A stretch of 64,000 bases of DNA, from the NCBI GenBank assembly GCA_026545225.1, contig CM048853.1, positions 19,551,255 through 19,615,254 of the forward strand, in the 5' to 3' direction. The notes below the pieces were generated by a model, which ran no database searches, had not been told where the DNA came from, and saw only the letters and a program-made list of their open reading frames with translations. Numbering within the stretch: position 1 is the first letter of the stretch; every line of letters begins with the position of its first letter. This DNA comes from Cornus controversa. Lineage: Eukaryota > Streptophyta > Magnoliopsida > Cornales > Cornaceae. The position numbers were made by a program, and so were the translations under genes. Below are positions 45,738 through 56,177 of this stretch, piece by piece.

Positions 45738-46337
45738 ATGCAAGGTCATCGTTCTATGACTGATCCTTTGATACCTCTTGATCCGGAGCCTGAACGTACT
45801 TTTAGACAACAGAAGAACATTCCTGTTGAAACCGTTGTACAAGAGGAAGAAATAATTGACGACATGGATGAAGAAAAGAATAACAACATTTTTCCTAATG
45901 CTGTTGGGGAAATGGCAAGATTGCTCAAGGACTACTATGTACCTGAGACCTATACTTCACCAGCCGGTTTTCAACTGCCTAATGTCACAACACAGAATTA
46001 TGAGATCAAGTCCAACATTATTCAAATGCTACCATGTTATTATAGACTGGCTCAAGAAGACCCTTACAAGCATCTAGATGAATTCATAGAAGTATGCTTA
46101 ACTACCAAAATTCACAACTTCTCTGAAGATGCTTTCAAGATGAGACTTTTTTCATTCCCCTTGAAGGACAAAGCAAAGTATTAGTTCAATTATCTACCGG
46201 CAGGTTCTATTACGAATTGGACTCAAATGCAAAATGAGTTCCTCAAGAAGTATTTTTCGATAGGGAAGACCAATCAGTTTAGACGTGCTATCACTAGTTT
46301 CTCCCAATATGAGGGAGAACAATTCTATGAGACATGG
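45738..46337 (+). pseudogene. Athila-2 gag fragment, first copy
   Basis: Of 200 codons starting MQGHRSMTDPLIPLDPEPER, the gag core contains FQLPNVTTQNYEIKS, KHLDEFIEVCLTT and FLKKYFSIGKTNQFRRAIT. A TAG at 46182-46184 replaces the Trp of the KxW motif. The frame then runs into the LTR. The parent family is related to, but clearly distinct from, elements A and B. Confidence 0.85.
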
Positions 46338-47351
46338 TGATAAGTGCACAAAACATATTATTTTATATCCCAAAATAACTTTTTAATTACTCTTTTATTT
46401 TATTTAAATGTTCTTATCTTTGCATTTTATGTTTTATAGGGGTTGATTTCCAAATAAAAAGAAAAGTAGTAGAAAAGGGCTAAAAATGATATATATAGCC
46501 AAAGATGAACATAAGAAGAATTGTAAGACTGATGATATTTTGTGCAATCTACTTCACAAGAGGTCTCAAGTTCAAAATTTTGTAAAATATTTTTTACACT
46601 GCCAGGTCTGCAATCCAGAACTCAAATTAAAGATATAGAGATCAAATATTAGATATTTAAATTCAAAATTTTGTATTTTGAACTTTTTTTTAAAAATTTT
46701 GTATTTTGAATTTTGTATTTAAAATTTTTCCCACCTAAACCATTCCCCTCTAACTCTATAAATAGGGGTCTTAGGGGATGGTGAACCAAGTTAGAAATTG
46801 TAGAAAAAAATAAAGTGTAGTTATGAGAGTGATTATTACGTAATGGTAATTACTGAATATATCATTAAATTTTTTAATGGATTATGCCTAGAGAAGATGG
46901 ATCATACTGCACCCTAGAGTAGAGTAGTTAGGCAGATGGCCCATGCCAATCGAAGATAGTTCATGACTTAGCCTTAATCATATGTTATCTTCTTGACGGA
47001 TGAAGGTGAGCTTGTAGCCACCGACACCACTTATGCATTGTATAATTCCCTATAGTTAGCTCAATTAGCCATTGATTGTGAAGATAGTGGTGAAGTCAAA
47101 AATCTTAGATTTATCTCATATTTTCTACACTCTAATTTCTCTTATTCTAGTTTTATTGCTTCTTTAGTTAATTTAGCTATAAAAATTAGTAACTTATTTT
47201 TTCGTAATTTAATTAGAATTAGTTCCGAACATCCAACACAGTCAAACCATAGTCCATGAGGTTCGACACCCCATTCGATAGCCCTATTTTGCAAGGAATT
47301 TGTTCTATTGTGAAGTGTGGTAATTTAATTGATACACTTACCAACGAATCA
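46338..47351 (+). repeat. Athila-2 LTR (complete)
   Basis: A TG...CA LTR of 1014 bp runs from TGATAAGTGCAC to AACGAATCA and is followed by TTTTTGGCGCCGTTGCCAGG. This is a tRNA-Asp PBS with one mismatch (A for G at position 14). CTATAAATAGG at about 46757 is a good TATA box. Confidence 0.85.
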
Positions 47352-47496
47352 ATTTTTGGCGCCGTTGCCAGGGAGTATCTATTTGATTGTTTAGATTTTA
47401 TAGAATTAATTTTAATTAGATTTTTAGTTTAGGAGATTTTTATCTTTTGTTCTTAGTTTTATTTTTGTTTTATCTTCAGGTACTTCTAGTTAATAT

Positions 47497-48096
47497 ATGC
47501 AAGGTCATCGTTCTATGACTGATCCTTTGATACCTCTTGATCCGGAGCCTGAACGTACTTTTAGACAACAGAAGAACATTCCTGTTGAAACCGTTGTACA
47601 AGAGGAAGAAATAATTGACGACATGGATGAAGAAAAGAATAACAACATTTTTCCTAATGCTGTTGGGGAAATGGCAAGATTGCTCAAGGACTACTATGTA
47701 CCTGAGACCTATACTTCACCAGCCGGTTTTCAACTGCCTAATGTCACAACACAGAATTATGAGATCAAGTCCAACATTATTCAAATGCTACCATGTTATT
47801 ATAGACTGACTCAAGAAGACCCTTACAAGCATCTAGATGAATTCATAGAAGTATGCTTAACTACCAAAATTCACAACTTCTCTGAAGATGCTTTCAAGAT
47901 GAGACTTTTTTCATTCCCCTTGAAGGACAAAGCAAAGTATTAGTTCAATTATCTACCGGCAGGTTCTATCACGAATTGGACTCAAATGCAAAATGAGTTC
48001 CTCAACAAGTATTTTTCGATAGGGAAGACCAATCAGTTTAGACGTGCTATCACTAGTTTCTCCCAATATGAGGGAGAACAATTCTATGAGACATGG
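47497..48096 (+). pseudogene. Athila-2 gag fragment, second copy
   Basis: It is nearly identical to 45738-46337, with Thr for Ala in YRLTQEDP and Asn for Lys in FLNKYFS as protein changes. It has the same TAG stop and the same direct fusion to the LTR. The shared defect shows that both arose from one already defective ancestor or by duplication of the segment. Confidence 0.85.
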
Positions 48097-48417
48097 TGAT
48101 AAGTGCACAAAACATATTATTTTATATCCCAAAATAACTTTTTAATTACTCTTTTATTTTATTTAAATGTTCTTATCTTTGCATTTTATGTTTTATAGGG
48201 GTTGATTTCCAAATAAAAAGAAAAGTAGTAGAAAAGGGCTAAAAATGATATATATAGCCAAAGATGAACATAAGAAGAATTGTAGGACTGATGATATTTT
48301 GTGCAATCTACTTCACAAGAGGTCTCAAGTTCAAAATTTTGTAAAATATTTTTTACACTGCCAGGTCTGCAATCCAGAACTCAAATTAAAGATATAGAGA
48401 TCAAATATTAGATCAAA
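48097..48417 (+). repeat. Athila-2 LTR fragment directly upstream of WD40 copy 2
   Basis: The first 320 bp of the LTR are present. They end at GATCAAATATTAGATCAAAT, where the sequence switches to the WD40 5' UTR (ATACACACTTTCCC). The TATA box of the full LTR (about 46757) lies beyond this point and is missing from the fragment. Confidence 0.85.
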
Positions 48418-48588
48418 TATACACACTTTCCCTTCCCAATTCTTGTTAATTTAACAATTCCGTCTTCTTCACTCTCTCAAAACCTGTGTCACACTTCCTT
48501 CATTCTTAAACCTCTCAGTCAATTTCAACTCATACTTTTGGCCGGTTATATTACATATAAATATATGTATATATCTCTTTCCGATCGG

Positions 48589-49902
48589 ATGGAGGAGACA
48601 AATAGTCTCCGGAGGCAAAAATTCGGAAACCTCTTGCTTTCCGATGATCCCACGGACCAAGAAGACAACAATCATTTCTCAAACCGCACTAGCACTAGCA
48701 GTGCCTCCGACGATATGACCGGAAACAACTTTGCTCCTCCCAAAAGTGGTGGCGATGCCTCTCCTTATAGCTATCTCATGTCCCCGTGGAACCAAGCAGC
48801 TTCACCTTATATAAAATCACCCTGGATTCAATCATCTCCCTCAATGCTACGCTTCGACGATACAAGCAATAACTACTACTCTCCTCAACATGGCCTCATC
48901 GGTTCGCTTGTTCGCGAAGAAGGTCATATATATTCCTTAGCCGCCTCCGGTGAGTTCTTATACACGGGGTCGGACAGTAAGAACATACGCGTTTGGAGGA
49001 ATTTGAAAGAGTTTTCAGGATTCAAATCAAACAATGGGTTGGTAAAAGCCATTGTTGTGTCCGGCGATAAGATATTCACCGGTCATCAGGACGGCAAGAT
49101 TCGTGTTTGGAGACTTTCTCCGAGAAACCGGAAGGTGTACAAGCGCGTGGGTAGTTTACCCACTATCAGAGCCTTCATCAAGAGCTCCATCAAACCCAAG
49201 AACTATGTCACAGTACGCCGGCATCGAAACGTTCCATGGATCAAGCATTTCGACGCGGTGTCATGCATGAGCCTAGACGAGGAACAAGGGCTTCTCTATA
49301 CGGGCTCCTGGGACAAAACCCTAAAAGTGTGGAGAATCTCTGATTCCAAATGCCTGGAGTCCATAAACGCCCACGACGACGCCGTGAACACAGTGGCGGT
49401 GGCGGGTTTCGGAAGACTGGTCTTCACCGGATCGGCAGATGGGACGGTGAAAGTCTGGCGAAGAAAACAAGGGAAATCATCTAGTCACGTCCTGCTACAA
49501 GTACTACTCAACCAAGACAACGCAGTGACGGCGTTGGCAGTGAATGGGGCGGCGGTGTACAGTGGGTCATCGGATGGGCTGGTGAACTTCTGGGAATCAA
49601 GTGGGAAACAGTTGATGTACGGTGGGGTGCTTCGCGGCCACAAGCTGGCGGTGCTGTGTTTGGCGGCGGCTGGTAATTTGGTGTTGAGTGGGTCGGCGGA
49701 CAAGAGCATAAGCGTGTGGAGGAGGACGGCGGATAGTGGGGTCCACACGTGCTTGTGCGTGTTGACGGGTCATGATGGGCCGGTGAAATGCTTGGCCGTG
49801 GAGGAAGATCGTGATGACCACGTGTCGTCCATAGCAGATCGACGGTGGATAGTGTATAGTGGTAGTTTAGACAGGTCGGTGAAGGTTTGGAGGGTTTATT
49901 AG
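48589..49902 (+). CDS. WD40-repeat protein of the JINGUBANG family, copy 2 (intact)
   Basis: A single-exon gene of 437 codons. The N-terminal 105 residues are disordered and Ser-rich ([27 protein letters not shown]). Seven WD repeats follow, each ending VW or FW: about 111-137, 149-175, 219-249, 260-291, 309-336, 349-378 and 393-435. The arrangement and single exon are those of plant JINGUBANG-type proteins. The Arabidopsis member has been reported as a regulator of pollen germination and jasmonate synthesis; that role is not shown for this gene. ATG 48589 is chosen because [13 protein letters not shown] is the usual type of start; the 17 codons upstream in frame have no ATG. The shared 5' sequence with copy 1 begins at 48418, so any native promoter is replaced by an LTR fragment. 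Expression is open. Confidence 0.9.
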   Translation: MEETNSLRRQKFGNLLLSDDPTDQEDNNHFSNRTSTSSASDDMTGNNFAPPKSGGDASPYSYLMSPWNQAASPYIKSPWIQSSPSMLRFDDTSNNYYSPQHGLIGSLVREEGHIYSLAASGEFLYTGSDSKNIRVWRNLKEFSGFKSNNGLVKAIVVSGDKIFTGHQDGKIRVWRLSPRNRKVYKRVGSLPTIRAFIKSSIKPKNYVTVRRHRNVPWIKHFDAVSCMSLDEEQGLLYTGSWDKTLKVWRISDSKCLESINAHDDAVNTVAVAGFGRLVFTGSADGTVKVWRRKQGKSSSHVLLQVLLNQDNAVTALAVNGAAVYSGSSDGLVNFWESSGKQLMYGGVLRGHKLAVLCLAAAGNLVLSGSADKSISVWRRTADSGVHTCLCVLTGHDGPVKCLAVEEDRDDHVSSIADRRWIVYSGSLDRSVKVWRVY

Positions 49903-50198
49903 GATGAACCTTATCTGAAGCAATTGCAAGGTATGTGAAGTGAAGCGAATGGTACAAGTCAAAAGCTGCAGGCTGCCTTTTTGTTCCTCATCCTCAAAAC
50001 GACAAGCATGTTATTGCTGGACGCGGAGACCTCACGCGCGTGAAAGCGATGATCTGACCACGCGGAATCGGGATACAAGAGTTGATTTATTTGGTGTTAT
50101 ACGGATCACAACTGAAGAATGAGTGACCCAATAGAAATACAACACGCCATATAAATGGGCAAAAATTGATACGATTGCTGACACATAGAATTGGGGCT
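49903..50198 (+). other. 3' flank of the WD40 gene
   Basis: There is no further gene. A possible polyadenylation context is not distinctive. The region ends at the first MITE. Confidence 0.4.
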
Positions 50199-50207
50199 CT
50201 TTGAGAG

Positions 50208-50345
50208 GAGAAATTATTGGGTATCCCGGGGGGTACGTATCCCGGGATCATCCCAGCCGTTGGTGCACAACATGCGCCGCGCCACGGCGCGTGTTGTGCA
50301 CCAACGACTGGGATGATCCCTGTCCGGGATACCCAATAATTTCCC
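50208..50345. mobile_element. Foldback MITE, 138 bp, 9-bp TSD (Mutator-like)
   Basis: It is almost entirely one inverted repeat: GAGAAATTATTGGGTATCCC at the left and its complement (GGGATACCCAATAATTTCCC) at the right. The arms continue through GGGATCATCCCAG and CGTTGGTGCACAACA to a GC-rich centre. The left arm has an extra stretch near GGTACGTATCCC. The 9-bp repeat CTTTGAGAG flanks it (50199-50207 and 50346-50354), which points to a Mutator-like origin. It is non-coding. Confidence 0.88.
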
Positions 50346-50585
50346 CTTTGAGAGATAGATAAAATTGTATATATCATAGTATTATTTAATCTTTGATTAC
50401 TAATCGTGTACATTTACACTAAGTATACGAATTTGTGATCCATCAAGAATGTTTTTATATTAGAGAATTTTTATTTTTCTTTCTATTGCGTGGATGAATT
50501 TGTGTCTTGCATCTACCCTTCTTACGGACAACGAAAAACTTAACAGAAGTCAAAGAAATTAAAGACCAATCAACCATAATTTAAT

Positions 50586-50798
50586 GAGAAATGCTAAACG
50601 TCATGAAATTATTTCATGAATTTGTATCATGAATGACGTGGCAGGTAACGTGGAGAGTTAGTATTGGCGGAATTTAGTGATAATATTATGGGACTATGTG
50701 TATGGGGGGAATCCCATCAATATTAACTCTCCACGTTACCTGCCACGTCATTCATGATACAAATTCATGAAATAATTTCATGACGTGTAGTATTGCTC
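50586..50798. mobile_element. MITE, 213 bp, 9-bp TSD (Mutator-like)
   Basis: Inverted arms of about 80 bp run from GAGAAATGCTAAACGTCATG at the left to the near-complement CATGACGTGTAGTATTGCTC at the right. The flanking 9-bp repeat is TAATTTAAT (50577-50585 and 50799-50807). It is non-coding and lies 0.7 kb downstream of the WD40 stop codon. Confidence 0.88.
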
Positions 50799-50807
50799 TA
50801 ATTTAAT

Positions 50808-51299
50808 TTATGATCACTTTTTTTTAATAAATAATTTAATTTATGATCGGTTAACATAAAATAATTATTGATATGCACAAAGTGCGAAATAGTATTGGAT
50901 AAAAGAGTATCTTACAAAAAGTAATTACGTACTTGACAACACGAAAAATACTTGTAATTGTCAATTTCCAGTAGTTTGTTATTGGTTAACCAATTACAAC
51001 TACCATTGATTTTCTTTATTTTTAGTTTTTAATACACAATTGTACAGACTATTGTTTTTTTTAAAAAAATTATAACTAATGTCATTGTGAATATTCTCAC
51101 TTTTACAATAGCACTAATTGTAATATTTTTAAAAAGTAAAAATATATACGCTAAGACTATCATTAATCTTGCTTTTAAATATTATAGTTAGTGTCATCGT
51201 AAAAATCAGAGTGTTCACAGTGAGACTAACTATATATTTTTTTAAAAAACAACGATACATATAATTTTACATTAAGAAACTAAACTTCGAGTGTGAAAC
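50808..51299. other. AT-rich intergenic stretch
   Basis: No gene is seen. A pair of related words around 51073-51125 and 51188-51235 (TAGTGTCATCGTAAAAAT-like) suggests an old repeat. GAAAC at 51295-51299 would be the left TSD of element D, but the right partner is lost. Confidence 0.4.
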
Positions 51300-52493
51300 T
51301 GTGACATATAAATTTGTAATTGGCATATTTCGGTGATCAAAACCTGAATGATCGAGTTGTAAGTTTCATGATATTTTATGTAACCAATCATCGACATCTT
51401 CGAGCTGACACTCAAGTGCATAGAAGCCGACAAATCAGTTAGAACACCATATAGTACAGGTAAGTATGGTGAGGACACTCTGCACTTTTTAGTTCCGAGC
51501 CTATTTTGAAAAACCAGGGGTTAAATGAAAAGTTTAGGGTTTTTCAAAGTAGGACCGGTCCCCAATATTTAGGACCGGTCCAACTTTTCTCGGTAAGATA
51601 GGTTCTGCAGGTTTTCAAAAAGTCCCACCGGTCCTATTTATTTGGCACCGGTCCAACTTAGCCTATTCCAAATAGGAAATAAATTTTGACGAAAATTCTG
51701 ATTCCTATTGGGTTTGAAACTTCTAGGAAAGTTCTATTTTGGTATTTAACTTCTTTTCCAAGTAGAATTAGGACTTCCTTGCCTATATATATGTATCCAT
51801 ATTTTCTCTACAATGGTGTGAAAAAGAAGCCCTGAAATATTAGTTTTAAAGAGAGAAAGTATATACATAATAATTAGGGTTTATATATTTTTAAGAACAC
51901 ACATCCATACTACACGAGTGATTTTAGGATGGTGTTCTACTTCTGATTAGCTGCTCAGAGACTGCATCAAATCTATTTGCTGATCAGAACATTGGATTGA
52001 AGGTTCTTCGCTTGCTTGCTTGCTGAGGAAGAAATGTGACCAGATTGCACTACGAAGGGAACAAAATACTTGCTGAGTATTTTGGTTCTTCCAGCAACCT
52101 TTCTGTAAGGGTGGTGACGTTAGCCGGAAGTCTGCAGCAGTTGGACGTGTTGTCGCAATCATAAGCCTGAGATGTTCCGCATCAGATCCTTGACAGAGTG
52201 AAGAGGGGTGTGAGACTGAGACAGAGTCTGTTGTACTTTGCTTCATCATAGTGAATTGGTTCCCTGAGGCGTGCCGCCTCCCTCCGTGGTTTTTCCCGCC
52301 TTGGGTTTCCACGTATATCTGGTGCATTCTTTTCTTTTCTTGCACTTTACTTATTTGCTTGCTTTAATTGTTTAATTAATTGGACTTAAAATTGAATTAA
52401 TTAAAAATTAAGCAAACGAGCAAGTGATCCTATTCACCCCCCTCTAGGTTCTAAAATACTTTTCGCAACCGCTTCCGCACCGCGCAACTCACA
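51300..52493 (+). repeat. 5' LTR of element D
   Basis: The LTR starts TGTGACATATAAATTTG and ends CAACTCACA. It contains the ACCGGT palindrome array (51552-51654) and a TATA box (CCTATATATATG, about 51782). It also has the copia-type tail TGGTTTTTCCCGCCTTGGGT and TCACCCCCCTCTAGG. The array ends about 128 bp upstream of the TATA box, the same distance as in Athila element A. Confidence 0.88.
51552..51654. repeat. Four ACCGGT palindromes in two pairs with 20-bp spacing (LTR of D)
   Basis: The core ACCGGT starts at 51554 and 51574, then 51627 and 51647. Two copies are the full 10-bp palindrome GGACCGGTCC; the other two are CCACCGGTCC and GCACCGGTCC. Both pairs are exactly 20 bp apart, as are the pair in the 3' LTR (58058 and 58078) and the pairs upstream of the third ORF. 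Confidence 0.92.
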
Positions 52494-52494
52494 A

Positions 52495-52507
52495 TTGGTA
52501 TCAGAGC
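52495..52507 (+). other. Primer-binding site, initiator tRNA-Met
   Basis: TTGGTATCAGAGC follows the LTR end by one base. TGGTATCAGAGC is the standard plant copia PBS. Confidence 0.92.
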
Positions 52508-52584
52508 AGTGTTCTCTAATTTGTGAGTAGTTCCTTGCGAAGTATTTTTAAAATCAAAATTTATTTTTGTTTTCAAAAATTATC

Positions 52585-54645
52585 ATGGAATCTAGTATGA
52601 AAGAGGGTGGATCGATTCAACGAACTCCTTTGTTTGATGGTTCAAATTATACTTTCTGGAAGTCTCGCATGAAAGCCTTTTTAAAATCTCAAGGAGAGAG
52701 AGTTTGGATGGCTGTAGAGAATGGCTATAAAATTCCTACCATTACAACTGGAGATGGTGATGCTGTTGTGACTGTAGAAAAGGATAAGGCAACATGGTCT
52801 AATGCTGAACATGAAGATGCAAATAATAACAACAAGGGTTTATATGCTATATTTAATTCTGTTGTTCCTTCTGAATTTGCTAGAATTTCTGCGTGTTCCA
52901 CTTCGAAAGAAGCATGGAATATTTTACAGGTAACTCATGAGGGTACCACCAAGGTAAGGAGATCTAAGCTACAAATGCTTGCCACTAAATTTGAAACAAT
53001 TAGAATGGATGAAGATGAGATGTTTTCTGATTTTTATTCTAGGCTTAATGATATTGTTCAAAGTAGTGCTAACCTTGGAGAGAAAATTCCTTCTTTTCAG
53101 ATTATTAGAAAAATCATGAGATCATTGCCTGATAGGTTCCAAGCTAAGTTGGAAGCCTTAGATGAAAGCAGAGATGTAGATTCTATGGAGGTGGTGGAGT
53201 TAGTTGGATCAATTCAAACTTTTGAGATGAAATATCCAAAGCTTCAGAAATCAAAAAGTTTGGCTTTAAAAACATCAAAGACTTCAAAGTCTTCAAGTTT
53301 GTCAAATTGTTCAAATTCTTCAAAATCTGAAGTTGAAAAAATTGAAAGGTTTGAATATGATTCAGATAATGATGTTGCACTCCTTGCTAGAAAATTTAGA
53401 AAGATTCTTGAATATGAAAAAGGTAAAAATTTGAGAAAAGGAAATCCTTCTAAATTCCGGAATCAAAGCTCATCATCCAAAGGTAAGGAAAGGAAAGAGA
53501 AAGAAGAGGACTCTAAGAAAATTGAGGTTACGTGTTGGACATGTGGTGGTAAAGGACACACATCTAATCAATGTCCAAGTCCTAAGAAAAATAGCTTTAG
53601 TGCAAAGAAAATTTCAAACAAGAAAGTTATGAAAGCTATTATTTCTGAGTCTGAATCTTCTAACTCTGATAGTGATTCGTCTGTTGAGAATGATTCTTTG
53701 GTTTTTGTTGCTTTATTAAATGATGATACTGCTAATGATTCTTCTTCTGATGTAGGTGAAACAGAGATGTATACTACTCTCAGTCAAGTATGGTCTGACG
53801 ATTCAGAAGTTGAGCAGTCTGATGAAGAACCATGTGAAAGCAAGCTGCCAGAACTTTTTGAGAAATTGCTGGAAGCTTATAATAAAAAATCTGAGAAGCT
53901 GAAGCAAGAAAGATCTGAGAAAGAGACTTTGAAGAAAAAGAATGAAGATCAAGTGAAGTTGATTGAAGAAAGTAAAGCTAAAATTCTGAATCTTCAAGGC
54001 AAAGCCAAGTTTCTTGAAAACGAGGTAAGTCAAGCTATTTCTGCTAAAGATGTTCTTATTGCTAGAATTAATTTTCTCGAGCCTGAATTGAAAAAATCAC
54101 AAGAGAAATTAATTGCTTTTACTTCTGGACAGATTAAGCTTGATAGCATGATTAGTGTTGGTAAGCCTGTAGGAGATAAAACTGGATTAGGTTTTGTTGG
54201 GTCATCGTCTAAGGGAAAAACTATTTTTGTTAAACCCAAGAATTTGATTGTGTCAGAACCCAAACCTAAGTCTCAAGTTGAGTCTGTGCATGCTAATGTT
54301 GTGTCCAATGTGCTTTATTGTTCTTTTTGTGATAAGACTGGATATAGTCAACACTATTGCTATAAAAAGAGAAGACATTCTAATTTTGATTTTCATGTGC
54401 ATAATTCTTTTGCTAAGAATAGGGTTCATGCTAAAAAGCCACATTATTGGAACAAACCCAAAAAGTCTCAAGGTAAAAAGAATTCAAATAAAAAGAAGAA
54501 TGTTTTTGTTTCTCCACAATTCTCTCCTGATAAATTGCATGTTAAAACCATCTGGATGAAAAAGGAAGATTTGGAGAAGTTTGTGCCTGTTGATACTATG
54601 GGATTTATTCCTAATAGGTCTTTGGGTGCAAAACCCCCTAACTAA
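52585..54645 (+). CDS. Gag of copia element D
   Basis: The open frame has 686 codons. The N-terminal LFDGSNYTFWKSRMKAFL (about 12-30) and the region to about 215 (ACSTSKEAWNILQ, YSRLNDIVQ, IMRSLPDRF) are the copia-type gag core. A zinc knuckle CWTCGGKGHTSNQC lies at about 316-330, followed by a Ser/Asp/Glu-rich region. A long coiled coil spans about 425-508 (KKSEKLKQERSEKETLKKKN). A second knuckle, CSFCDKTGYSQHYC (about 578-592), has Tyr in place of the histidine. The protein forms the particle shell and binds element RNA. The frame ends before any protease. ATG 52585 is used because the six codons before it lack an ATG. Confidence 0.9.
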   Translation: MESSMKEGGSIQRTPLFDGSNYTFWKSRMKAFLKSQGERVWMAVENGYKIPTITTGDGDAVVTVEKDKATWSNAEHEDANNNNKGLYAIFNSVVPSEFARISACSTSKEAWNILQVTHEGTTKVRRSKLQMLATKFETIRMDEDEMFSDFYSRLNDIVQSSANLGEKIPSFQIIRKIMRSLPDRFQAKLEALDESRDVDSMEVVELVGSIQTFEMKYPKLQKSKSLALKTSKTSKSSSLSNCSNSSKSEVEKIERFEYDSDNDVALLARKFRKILEYEKGKNLRKGNPSKFRNQSSSSKGKERKEKEEDSKKIEVTCWTCGGKGHTSNQCPSPKKNSFSAKKISNKKVMKAIISESESSNSDSDSSVENDSLVFVALLNDDTANDSSSDVGETEMYTTLSQVWSDDSEVEQSDEEPCESKLPELFEKLLEAYNKKSEKLKQERSEKETLKKKNEDQVKLIEESKAKILNLQGKAKFLENEVSQAISAKDVLIARINFLEPELKKSQEKLIAFTSGQIKLDSMISVGKPVGDKTGLGFVGSSSKGKTIFVKPKNLIVSEPKPKSQVESVHANVVSNVLYCSFCDKTGYSQHYCYKKRRHSNFDFHVHNSFAKNRVHAKKPHYWNKPKKSQGKKNSNKKKNVFVSPQFSPDKLHVKTIWMKKEDLEKFVPVDTMGFIPNRSLGAKPPN

Positions 54646-56177
54646 GTCTTTTAGGACTTTGATGGTCATGGATTGAGCTTCTGTTTATTATTTGTTTTCC
54701 ATTGGACCATGCTTTTTTTTTTTGGTTAGGTTTTGTTTATTTTTAGTAATAATCATATGAGATTATGATAATTATATTTTTCTGAGAAATGATGTGATTT
54801 CCTTATATTTCTTTTTAATTTCACTTTAATTTGTGAATGCATAATTGGGACACTCAGCTTGTCAATGAATGAAGTACTTGATTTTATGATCTAAACATTG
54901 ATGACCAATATGCTTTATTTATTTCTTTTTAGAGGTAAATCTTCTGAGTCCATACAATTTGTGCACTAGTCCAACTCTGAGAGAATTAATTGAAAACTAA
55001 TGTGAAGTTGACTAGAATATATTGTATGAGTAGCATTGAAAGCTTAAATGATCAATGAAAAAAAAAATGAAAAAATTATATGTTTTTATTCAGCATGAAA
55101 AGAAAAAGAAAATAGGAAATTTGCTGAATATCTAAGACAAAAGGAAAAAGGCTACATTCGGGATGTGTTCGTAGCTTCCACTACAATGTAAATCTCCAAT
55201 GAGATATCTTTAAAAATTTAAAGAGTTGTTTTGAGGAAAATAGCTGGCTGCCCGTAAGAGTGAAAGCCACCGTCTTAGAAAAAGAAAAAAAATAAATGAT
55301 GGATCTTGTGGAGTTATATTTGCTTATTATCCAATATGTTTTAGATGATGAATCAAAGGAATTTGATTAATTTTTGATGAAGTTGGATTGCACACACACA
55401 CATGGATTTATTAGATGAATTTCTAAATTTTTATAAATATTTGTGTGTTGGAAGTTGTGTCATGATCATGAACTTGAGAATGAATTTTAAAGACAATCTA
55501 TGGGTTTTAAAATTCTGCATTTATAACTAATTGAAATTGTTCAGAAATTTTAGAACTCATGTTATTCTCTGAAAAATGTGTTTTGATTATTCTCATGAGA
55601 TTATTCATGTTTTAGTGTTATTTTTTTTCTCTTGAAAAATTTCAAAAAATTCAAAAATATGTTTATTTTGATTTTGTGTTTATTTTTCACTCCTTATGTT
55701 CTAAATTGCTAAATCAGATTAAAAATATGTGTTTTTGGTGAATTAAAGGTCCAAAGTGTAATTTTTCATAATTCACAAAGTTGGACCGGTCCCCATTATT
55801 GAGCACCGGTCGTACTTCTGCAGGTTCTGAGGAACAGAAAGAAGTTGGACCGGTCCCCAAATATGAGGACCGGTCACACTTAGTGAATGCCCAGAATGTT
55901 GATTCTGCGCGTGCGCGTGTTTTGGCTTAAAACCCCTCACTTATTCTCACTCACATACACTCATATCTCTAACTCTCAAACTCTCTTAAAAACACTCCAA
56001 CTCACACACATTTCTCTTCATCTAAATTTCTTTGTGATTGATTGATATTGGAGGTTGGGATTGAACTTTTGGAGTTTGGGTTGATTGAGTATTGATTTGG
56101 GAGAAATTGTGCAAATAAATTATTTTGAAAATTGAGGTTTAAAGACTTGCACACAAAGTGTTCGACAAAAAGTCTCA
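54646..56177 (+). other. Non-coding middle region of element D, pol missing
   Basis: Protease to RNase H of a copia element would need about 4 kb, and none of their motifs is present on either strand. The region is AT-rich. From about 55783 it carries the second ACCGGT array and then a CT- and CA-rich stretch (55930-56030) that looks like a 5' leader of the third ORF. Confidence 0.7.
55783..55876. repeat. Second ACCGGT palindrome array of element D, upstream of the third ORF
   Basis: Cores lie at 55785 and 55805, then 55849 and 55869: again two pairs with exactly 20 bp spacing. The block between the pairs contains TTCTGCAGGTT, as does the LTR array, so the two arrays are copies of one module. 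The third ORF starts about 300 bp downstream. Confidence 0.92.

Larger units (their letters stand above)
45551..48417 (+). mobile_element. Athila-2 deletion derivative in the arrangement LTR tail-gag-LTR-gag-LTR fragment
   Basis: The order is LTR tail (45551-45592), tRNA-Asp-type PBS (45598-45615), gag part (45738-46337), full LTR (46338-47351), PBS (47357-47374), gag part (47497-48096) and LTR start (48097-48417). In both internal segments (745 bp each, a handful of differences) gag runs straight into the next LTR at TATGAGACATGG. The rest of gag, pol, any third ORF and the PPT are therefore missing. The left end interrupts WD40 copy 1 and the right end abuts the 5' UTR of copy 2, so no TSD can be read. 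The LTR shares its last 550 bp with that of element C (7119-8592). Confidence 0.85.
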
